A stretch of 64,000 nucleotides of DNA from Streptomyces sp. Edi4 (lineage in GTDB: Bacteria > Actinomycetota > Actinomycetes > Streptomycetales > Streptomycetaceae). Under the pieces are notes generated by a model that saw only the letters and a list, made by a program, of their open reading frames with translations, did not search any database and was not told the DNA's origin. The stretch is from positions 3,906,001 to 3,970,000 of the forward strand of contig NZ_JBEJGY010000004.1 in NCBI RefSeq assembly GCF_040253615.1. The letters run 5' to 3'. Shown here in pieces: positions 57,783 to 64,000 of this stretch; position 1 is the stretch's first letter; every line of letters begins with the position of its first letter. The position numbers and the translations under genes were made by a program.

Positions 57783-60700
57783 TCAGAGGGCAGCCCTGGC
57801 TGCACTCGTGGCCCCGCCCCGGCCCTGGCCCACCGGGTGCTCCGACGCAGATCCCGGGCGGCGTGGTTCCGCCGGCGCCGTCCACAACAACGATGTCAGC
57901 TCGTCGGCCTCCGCCGCGCCACGGGCGCTGAGCAGCCGGTGCGCGGTCCGCAGCGAGGCCAGCGCGGAGAGCGCGGGCGTCTCACCGAGCGCGAGCAGCG
58001 CCCGCCCGCGGGCCGCGAGCGCGAGTCCCCGGCAGAACGGGTCCCCGAGGTCGCCCTCGATGGACAGGGCCTGCGTGGCACAGGCCGCCGCCTCCCCCGG
58101 CCGCTCGCGCGCCAGCGCGCAGTGCGCGAGCCGCGCCCACGCCATCGCCTCCCAGCGCAGATCGCCCACCCACTGGTGGTGCTGGCGCGACTCGCGCAGG
58201 TGAGCCGCCGCCCGCACCGGCCGCCCGCCCGCGAGCAACGCGCAGCCGATCTGGTACAGCACATGTCCGAGCGTACCCCGGTCCCCCAACTCCCGTGCGG
58301 CGCGCAGTACTTCACCGGCGCTGGTCTCGGCGCGCTCCTTGTGTCCGAGCAGCATCTGGGCGCGCACGATGTGGGCAAGGACGCGCACCGCCTCGCCCTT
58401 GCTGCCCAGCTCCACATGGCGCGCGTACGCCTGCTCGAACAAGGGCAGCGCGTCGGCGGGGCGTCCCATCGCGGCCAGGATCATGGCCAGTTGGTGCGCC
58501 GCCTCCGACTCGGTCAGCGGGTCGTCGGCCTGCGCCGCGCACCGCAGCGCCTGGCGCAGGGTGCGCTCGGTGCGCCGGTAGGTGTCGGTGCTCTGCTGCG
58601 GCACGGCGGCGATCAGCCGCAGCGCGCGGCCCTCCGAGCGGGAGTCGCCGTGGCAGTGCGCGACGGACAGCGCGAGCCGGGCCGGGCCGTGCAGTTCGCG
58701 GCGGCGCGCGGTGCCGAGCACCAGGTGGGCCCAGCCCGTCAGCAGATCGACGGCGGGGCGCAGCGCCTCGGCTCCCAGGTCCGCCCAGGGCCCCTTGCCG
58801 AGCGCCTGCTCCGCGGTGTCCCTGATCAGCGGGTGCGCGTCCTGCAACCAGGCCCGCGCGGCCTCGGCGTCGGCCGGACGGTAGCCCGGCGCGTCGGGGG
58901 CGTACAGGAGGTCGGGGATCTTGCTGAGCGGGCGCAGACAGCGCACGGTGTTGCGGACGGTGGCCAGGACGTGGTCGAGCAGCCTGCGCTGGGCGGCCGG
59001 GCGCTCGGCCGCGTCGGGCGAATCGTCCAGGACGCGCCGGGCGAAGATCCGCACCAGGTCGTGGAAGCGGTAGCGGTCCACCCCGCACGCCTCCAGGAGC
59101 CCGGCGTCCACGAGGGCTTCGAGGGCGTCCTCGGCGGCGTACTCGTCCACGTCGAGCAGGGCGGCCGCCGCCGCGCGGCCGAAGACCGGCACGGAGGTGG
59201 CGGAGGCCAGGCGGAAGGCGCGCGCGGCCGGCCCGGCGAGCCCTTCGTAGCTGAGCCGGAAGGCCGCGTCGACGCCGAGCCCGTCGGCCTCCAGCTCGTC
59301 CAGGCGGTGACGCTCGTCGTGCAGCCGCGCGCTCAGGTCGGCCACCGCCCAGTCGGAGCGGGCGGTGAGCCGGGCCGCGGCGATGCGCACGGCCAGCGGC
59401 AGCCTGCCGCAGGAGTCCACGAGCCGGCGGGCCGCATCGGGTTCGGCGCGCACCCGCTCGGCGCCCACGATGGTTTCCAACATGGTGAGCGCGTCCTGCT
59501 CGCTCATCGCCTCGACGTCGATGAGCCGGGCGCCGGGAAGACCGACGATCCGGGTGCGGCTGGTGACCAGGACCGCGCTGCCCGGGGTGCCGGGCAGCAG
59601 GGGCCGCACCTGGGCCGCGTCGTGGGCGTTGTCGAGCAGGATCAGGACGTGGCGGCCGGCCAGCAGCGAGCGGTACAGGGCGCCGCGCTGGCCGGCCTCG
59701 TCGGGCACGGCTGACTCGGCGACCCCGAGGGAGCGCAGGAGCTGGGTCAGAACGTCCGCGCTGTCGGCGGGCTCGGCGTCCGCGCCGCGCAGATCGACGT
59801 AGAGCTGCCCGTCGGGGAAGGACCTGCGCATGCGGTGGCCGGCCCGCACGGCGAGCGCGCTCTTGCCGACACCGCCGAGCCCGGTGAGCACGGCCACCCC
59901 GGTGAACCGTCCCTCGGAAGCCTCCCGCAACAGATCCGACACCTCACCGAGGAACCCGACGCGGCCGGTGAAGTCCGCGATGGCGGGCGGCAGTTGGGAC
60001 GGCCGCGCCTGCACCGACCGCCGCTCGGACGTGGCCGGGGGAGGCGTGCGGGGGTCGGGGGCCGGGTGTGACGGGTCGGGGGAGAGGTGTGCCGGGTCGT
60101 GCGCCGGGTCGGTTGCCGGATGCGTCAAGTCCTTTGCCCGGGCCGTCAGGTCGGCTGCCGGGTGCGTCGGGACGGTGGCCGGGTAAGTCGCGCCGGACGC
60201 CGCGTGCGTCGGGGCGGAGGCCGGGTGCGTCGGGCCGGAGGCCGGGTGCGTCGGGCCGGAGGCCGGGTGCGTCGGGGCGGAGGTCGGGGTCGCGCGGTCG
60301 CGCTTGAACTCCCAAGTGGGCAGCGGCTCTTGGGGGGCGGACCTGGGCGTCGGGACCGTACGCGCGGCTCGCGGCTCGACGCGGGCCGGACGCGCCGGAC
60401 GGGGTGCGCGGGGGCCGCCCACCGGGCCGGGGCGGCGCGGCGCTGCCGTCGTCCCGGGTGACGCCGGGCCCGTGCCGTCCGCCGGGCGGGTCAGGAGGCG
60501 AGTGTGCAGGGCGGTCAGCTCGGGCCCCGGCGGTACGCCCAGTTCGGCGTCCAGGGTGCGGCGCGTCGCCTCGTACACCGCGAACGCGTCCGCCTGGCGG
60601 CCCGCGCGGTGCAGCGCCAGCATCAACAGGGCCTGGGTGCGCTCGCGCAGGGGATGCTCGGCGGCGAACGCGCGCAGAGACGCGATCGTCGCCACGTGCC

Positions 60701-61295
60701 GGTCGAGGGCGAGGGCGCCGTGGAAGTGGTCCTCGCGCGCGGAGAGCCACAGTTCGGTGAGCCGGTCGCGCTCGCGCTCCGCGTGCGGCCCGGGCAGACC
60801 GGCCAACGGGCTGCCGCCCCACAGCGCGAGCGCCCCGCTCAACTCGCGGTGCGCCGCCGCCGTCTCGCCGACGCCGCGCAGCCGGGCCGCCTCGGCGAGC
60901 CGCGCCTCGAAGACGGCGGTGTCGAGCGCCGACGCGGGCACCCGCAGCGCGTATCCGTCGTCGGCCGACACCAGGAGCCTGGCCGGAGTCCGCGAGGGAC
61001 GACCCGGCTCCAGCAGGGTGCGCAGGCGTGAGACATAGGTGCGCAGGGTGCCGACGCCGCGCGGCGGCAGCCGCTCCCCCCACAGGGCGTCGAGCAGTTC
61101 GGGCATGGAGACCGGGCGGCCCTCGCGCAGCAGCAGCACGGCCAGCAGGGCGCGCTGCTGGGGTGGGCCGAGCGGCAGGGGCCGGCCGTCGAGGTCACCC
61201 TCGACGGGGCCGAGCATGCGGAACCGCAGCCCGTCAGCGACGCCGCCGACGCCGCCGGGTATGCCGCCCTCGCTCGTTCCGCCGGATTCCGCCAC
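57783..61295 (-). CDS. AfsR/SARP-type regulator with NB-ARC and TPR domains
   Basis: 1170 residues from GTG 61295 (GAGAGGG upstream); the frame also offers ATG 61418. OmpR-like winged helix at ~24-110 (RFRMLGPVEGDLDG, PPQQRALLAVLLLREGRPVSMPELLDALWGE), then a BTAD helical domain to ~270 (LRERTQALLMLALHRAGRQADAFAVYEATRRTLDAELG). A Pro/Thr/His-rich linker contains repeated THPASGP units. The NB-ARC ATPase has P-loop GLGGVGKSALAVRAG, LILLDNAHDAAQ and GSAVLVTSRTR. C-terminal TPR-like helices follow. Such regulators bind direct repeats at target promoters. Its location between the membrane-protein genes and the sheath operon makes the injection system the likely target. Confidence 0.9.
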   Translation of the reverse strand: MAESGGTSEGGIPGGVGGVADGLRFRMLGPVEGDLDGRPLPLGPPQQRALLAVLLLREGRPVSMPELLDALWGERLPPRGVGTLRTYVSRLRTLLEPGRPSRTPARLLVSADDGYALRVPASALDTAVFEARLAEAARLRGVGETAAAHRELSGALALWGGSPLAGLPGPHAERERDRLTELWLSAREDHFHGALALDRHVATIASLRAFAAEHPLRERTQALLMLALHRAGRQADAFAVYEATRRTLDAELGVPPGPELTALHTRLLTRPADGTGPASPGTTAAPRRPGPVGGPRAPRPARPARVEPRAARTVPTPRSAPQEPLPTWEFKRDRATPTSAPTHPASGPTHPASGPTHPASAPTHAASGATYPATVPTHPAADLTARAKDLTHPATDPAHDPAHLSPDPSHPAPDPRTPPPATSERRSVQARPSQLPPAIADFTGRVGFLGEVSDLLREASEGRFTGVAVLTGLGGVGKSALAVRAGHRMRRSFPDGQLYVDLRGADAEPADSADVLTQLLRSLGVAESAVPDEAGQRGALYRSLLAGRHVLILLDNAHDAAQVRPLLPGTPGSAVLVTSRTRIVGLPGARLIDVEAMSEQDALTMLETIVGAERVRAEPDAARRLVDSCGRLPLAVRIAAARLTARSDWAVADLSARLHDERHRLDELEADGLGVDAAFRLSYEGLAGPAARAFRLASATSVPVFGRAAAAALLDVDEYAAEDALEALVDAGLLEACGVDRYRFHDLVRIFARRVLDDSPDAAERPAAQRRLLDHVLATVRNTVRCLRPLSKIPDLLYAPDAPGYRPADAEAARAWLQDAHPLIRDTAEQALGKGPWADLGAEALRPAVDLLTGWAHLVLGTARRRELHGPARLALSVAHCHGDSRSEGRALRLIAAVPQQSTDTYRRTERTLRQALRCAAQADDPLTESEAAHQLAMILAAMGRPADALPLFEQAYARHVELGSKGEAVRVLAHIVRAQMLLGHKERAETSAGEVLRAARELGDRGTLGHVLYQIGCALLAGGRPVRAAAHLRESRQHHQWVGDLRWEAMAWARLAHCALARERPGEAAACATQALSIEGDLGDPFCRGLALAARGRALLALGETPALSALASLRTAHRLLSARGAAEADELTSLLWTAPAEPRRPGSASEHPVGQGRGGATSAARAAL

Positions 61296-61625
61296 GCCGC
61301 CGCCCTCTCGCTCGTCCGGCCGATTCGTCCCCCGACGTTTGCCCTTTCGGCCCCCGGATCCTGTTCGTCCGGTCACCGAAACGCTACGCCAGGACCGCCC
61401 GATGGCTCGCATCAGCACATGTATCGCACAGGGAGTTGGCTTGAACTGCCCCTGTATCCCCTGGGTAACCGGTCAAAAGGGCACCCTCCCTGCCCCCAAG
61501 ACGGGCCCCGCGCCTCCTGCGTTCCCTCGCGGGCCCCCCAAGAATCGCGAGACGGCGGACGCGGGGCGCGAGCCGTCCCGCGAGAACCGGTGCGCGCGGC
61601 CCAGCGATCGGGGCGAGTTCACGCC
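61296..61625. promoter_or_regulatory. Divergent control region, SARP gene / sheath-side operon
   Basis: 330 bp between the SARP start and the first small plus-strand ORF. The stretch 61400-61470 is AT-richer than its surroundings (CATCAGCACATGTATCGCACAGGGAGTTGGCTTGAACTG split across it) and is the likeliest promoter zone for one or both directions. No heptamer direct repeats of SARP type could be assigned with confidence. Confidence 0.4.
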
Positions 61626-61769
61626 ATGGCCTCTTCGGCGGGCACAACCCCTGGCCAGGCCGCCGCCACGGGAGCACTCTGCTGGGAGTGCGGACAGCCA
61701 CCGCACGCTGACTGCCGGCGGACGGCGCGGGGAGCCACCCACGAACCCAGGGGGTTCGCGCATGAGTGA
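61626..61769 (+). CDS. Tiny ORF with zinc-knuckle-like CxxC...HxxC motif
   Basis: 47 residues from ATG 61626 with GGGGCGAG about 9 bases upstream. The central CWECGQPPHADC offers three cysteines and a histidine in metal-binding spacing. The end overlaps the next small ORF by 8 bp in another frame, which would allow coupling. Too short for routine gene calling; evidence is spacing, motif and position ahead of the sheath gene. Function unknown. Confidence 0.45.
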   Translation: MASSAGTTPGQAAATGALCWECGQPPHADCRRTARGATHEPRGFAHE

Positions 61770-61923
61770 CAGCACGGCGGACGACCAGGCGGCCGAGGAC
61801 GCCAGGCGAAGGGAAGAGCTGTTGGAGAAGGTCCGCGAGGCGAACCGTCTGAGCACCGGGCGTCCCGTGCCGCCGGAGGAGTCCGACGCCGGACCGGCGG
61901 CCGGCCCGGCGGGCGGGAACTGA
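61762..61923 (+). CDS. Small acidic/charged helical protein upstream of the sheath gene
   Basis: 53 residues from ATG 61762 with AGGGGG upstream. DDQAAEDARRREELLEKVREANRL predicts a strongly amphipathic charged helix, followed by a Pro/Ala/Gly tail. No cysteine or membrane segment. Located 347 bp before the sheath gene. Unrecognised; possibly an accessory or regulatory peptide of the injection system. Confidence 0.55.
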   Translation: MSDSTADDQAAEDARRREELLEKVREANRLSTGRPVPPEESDAGPAAGPAGGN

Positions 61924-62270
61924 CCCCGCCGGGCGCCGCGCTCACGCCCGGGCCCGCCGGGCGCGCAACCCTTCCCCGTACCCCATCCGGCCGGAAGAAC
62001 GCCCGCCGATGACCGGAAGGGCACCTCGTGCTGCCCTCGCCCACGCACCTTCTCCCCTCCCCGCACGGGTCGCGGCGCGCGAGGCTGGCACGGTAATGGG
62101 CCGGTAGCAGCGTTTTTCGGGGGCGGAACAACCGTGTGCAGTTCGGATGCGGGATGAGCCGTCCGCCCCGCGCTCCGCACAGCCCGTCCGCCTTCGGGCG
62201 CCAGCCGACACTTCCGATACCTCAGACACCTCCGTAACGGATGTAACCCAGCAACAAGGAGCAGCTTCCC
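61924..62270. other. Leader region of the sheath gene
   Basis: 347 bp without a supported gene. GGCTGGCACGGTAATGGG near 62081-62099 is a possible promoter element. The sheath ribosome site AAGGAG is at 62256-62261. The length leaves room for a long 5' untranslated region or regulator sites. Confidence 0.45.
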
Positions 62271-63854
62271 GTGCCCAACTACCTGTCCCCCGGCGTCTAC
62301 GTCGAGGAAGTCGCCAGCGGATCCCGCCCCATCGAAGGGGTCGGCACCTCGGTGGCCGCCTTCGTCGGACTCGCGCCCGTCGGGCCGCTCAACGAGCCGA
62401 CGCTGGTGACCAACTGGTCCCAGTACGTCGCCGAGTTCGGGGAGTTCACGGACGGGTACTACCTGGCGCACTCCGTCTACGGCTTCTTCAACAACGGCGG
62501 CACCGCCGCCTACGTCGTGCGCGTCGGCGGTTCCGACAACGGTTCGGGGCAGAGCACCCAGCAGGCCGCGGCCGCCCCCGCACCGCAGGCGATCACCGCC
62601 GGTGAGGCCGTGGCGCTCGGCACCTTCAAGGTCTCCGCGATCGCGCCCGGCACGGCCGGCGGCGCGCTCACCGTCGAGGTGCAGGACGCCGAGGGCGAGG
62701 CGGCCGGCGACCGCTTCAAGCTGATCGTCAAGGACGGCGAGACCGTCGTCGAGAACTTCGACGTGAGCGCGAAGAAGTCGGCCCGCAACTTCGTCGTCAC
62801 CCAGGTCAAGCAGCGCTCCAAGATGATCTCCGTCGAGGAGACCGTGGCCGGCGGCCAGCTGGCCAAGCCGGACGCGCAGGCCATCACCCTGGCCCCGCCG
62901 GCCCCCGCGCCCGCCCCGGCCCCCGCCGGCGGCACGGTCGCCCGCATCGAGACCGGCCAGTTCATCGGCGACTCCGCCGACCGCACCGGCTTCGGTGGCC
63001 TCGAGGCCTTCGACGAGATCAACATGGTCGCGGTCCCCGACCTGATGGCCGCCTACCAGCAGGGCCTGATCGACCTGGAGCAGGTCAAGGCCGTCCAGCT
63101 CGGTCTGGTCGCGCACTGCGAGCTGATGGGCGACCGCATGGCCGTCCTCGACCCGCCGCCCGGGCTCAACGCCCGCGACATCCGCAAGTGGCGGATGGAG
63201 GGCGCCGGTTACGACTCGCGTTACGCCGCCCTTTACTACCCCTGGATCAAGTCGTTCGACCCCTCCACGGGCCAGACCAAGCTCGTCCCGCCGTCGGGTC
63301 ACATGGCCGGCATCTGGGCCCGCAACGACTCCGAGCGCGGCGTCCACAAGGCCCCGGCCAACGAGATCGTGCGCGGCGCCGTCGACCTGGAGCTCCAGAT
63401 CACGCGCGGCGAGCAGGACCTCCTGAACCCGATCGGCGTCAACTGCATCCGCGCCTTCCCGGGCCGCGGCATCCGCGTCTGGGGCGCCCGCACCCTCGCC
63501 TCCGACCCGGCCTGGCGCTACCTGAACGTGCGCCGTTACTTCAACTACCTCGAAGAGTCGATCCTGATCGGCACCCAGTGGGTGGTGTTCGAGCCGAACG
63601 ACCAGGCGCTCTGGGCCCGTATCCGCCGCAACATCTCCGCCTTCCTGGTCAACGAGTGGCGCAACGGCGCCCTGTTCGGCCAGCGCCCCGAGGACGCCTT
63701 CTACGTGAAGTGCGACGAGGAGACCAACCCGCCGGAGTCGGTGGACCTCGGCCGTGTGGTCTGCGAGATCGGCATCGCGCCCGTCAAGCCCGCCGAGTTC
63801 GTCGTGTTCCGGCTCGCCCAGTTCTCGGGCGGCGGCGGCGAGCTGGAGGAGTAG
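62271..63854 (+). CDS. Contractile injection system sheath protein
   Basis: 527 residues from GTG 62271, AAGGAG 9 bases upstream. Phage-tail-sheath family: N-terminal YLSPGVYVEEVASGSRPIEGVGTSVAAFVGLAP, the strand that joins neighbouring subunits. C-terminal sheath core: PANEIVRGAVDLELQITRGEQDLLNPIGVNCIRAFPGRGIRVWGARTL, NVRRYFNYLEESILIGTQWVVFEPND, and a final CEIGIAPVKPAEFVVFRL arm. Residues ~95-225 are an inserted surface domain ending in an Ala/Pro stretch. Subunits stack as the contractile outer cylinder. In Streptomyces such systems are cytoplasmic and linked to regulated cell death. Followed 57 bp later by the tube gene. Confidence 0.96.
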   Translation: MPNYLSPGVYVEEVASGSRPIEGVGTSVAAFVGLAPVGPLNEPTLVTNWSQYVAEFGEFTDGYYLAHSVYGFFNNGGTAAYVVRVGGSDNGSGQSTQQAAAAPAPQAITAGEAVALGTFKVSAIAPGTAGGALTVEVQDAEGEAAGDRFKLIVKDGETVVENFDVSAKKSARNFVVTQVKQRSKMISVEETVAGGQLAKPDAQAITLAPPAPAPAPAPAGGTVARIETGQFIGDSADRTGFGGLEAFDEINMVAVPDLMAAYQQGLIDLEQVKAVQLGLVAHCELMGDRMAVLDPPPGLNARDIRKWRMEGAGYDSRYAALYYPWIKSFDPSTGQTKLVPPSGHMAGIWARNDSERGVHKAPANEIVRGAVDLELQITRGEQDLLNPIGVNCIRAFPGRGIRVWGARTLASDPAWRYLNVRRYFNYLEESILIGTQWVVFEPNDQALWARIRRNISAFLVNEWRNGALFGQRPEDAFYVKCDEETNPPESVDLGRVVCEIGIAPVKPAEFVVFRLAQFSGGGGELEE

Positions 63855-63911
63855 GAACGCGCCCCCTCGCCCCACCCCCAGCCGATTTCGCACGAACAGG
63901 AGTAACCCAGC

Positions 63912-64000
63912 ATGTCGCTTCAGCCCGGTGATGCTCTCACCACACACAACTTCGGCCTCCAGATCGACGGCATCATGATCGAGTACTTGCAGGAGGTCAG
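63912..64000 (+). CDS. Contractile injection system inner tube protein, 5' end only
   Basis: ATG 63912 with AGGAG about 9 bases upstream. The visible 29 residues (LQPGDALTTHNFGLQIDGI, then MIEYLQEV) match the N terminus of phage tail tube (gp19/Hcp-like) proteins (S/A-F-x-F-E-I-D-G-pattern). The gene runs off the right edge. Its position directly after the sheath is standard. Confidence 0.85.
   Translation, partial: MSLQPGDALTTHNFGLQIDGIMIEYLQEV

Overview
The window looks like chromosomal DNA from a Streptomyces (or very close Streptomycetaceae). It is extremely GC-rich with G/C at third codon positions. It carries the snapalysin/LysR pair typical of the genus, an aerobic-type cobalamin cluster, an auxiliary tryptophanyl-tRNA synthetase with an attenuator leader, and the beginning of a Streptomyces-type contractile injection system. 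No tRNA, rRNA or CRISPR array was found. Function calls rest on reading motifs and family resemblance from memory, without database searches.

Layout. 1-516 is the 3' part of a secreted CAP-domain protein, closed by a perfect bidirectional terminator. 591-13106 is a corrin-ring island: cobN behind a cobalamin riboswitch on the minus strand; cobG-cobH-cobIJ overlapping stop-to-start on plus; cobK on minus; cbiD on plus; cobL-cobM overlapping on minus. 13495-23825 is mixed: a TetM/OtrA-type ribosomal protection GTPase, a chitin-active LPMO with a C-terminal anchor, a NarL-type two-component pair, an MFS exporter and small membrane, SH3 and HTH proteins. 24192-31099 is an accessory block: an MFS gene translationally coupled to a BtrH-like gene, another MFS exporter with a LuxR regulator, a repeat-peptide ORF and a degenerate IS701-like transposase homologue.

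31154-43359 contains a transglycosylase-like lipoprotein, trpS with a Trp-Trp leader peptide and terminator, an endonuclease/exonuclease/phosphatase protein, a FUSC transporter preceded by inverted DnaA boxes, snapalysin with its LysR activator, a membrane M23 peptidase and a VWA protein. 43360-47850 is an insertion-sequence graveyard. Several transposase fragments surround a MarR/SDR pair, which is bracketed by 41-bp direct repeats, and a GNAT acetyltransferase, which is bracketed by inverted repeats. metG follows at 48022-49602 and carries the only in-frame TTA codon I found among the annotated genes.

50180 to the right edge is a contractile-injection-system locus. It holds a LuxR regulator, a DUF4255/Pvc16-type protein, an AAA+ ATPase, two paralogous single-pass membrane proteins that share an N-terminal half but end in different outer domains (ricin-type lectin versus peptidoglycan-binding-like), a large AfsR/SARP regulator, two overlapping tiny ORFs, the sheath and the start of the tube. 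Between genes across the whole window lies a dispersed GC-rich repeat family whose hairpin stems vary in a compensatory way between copies.
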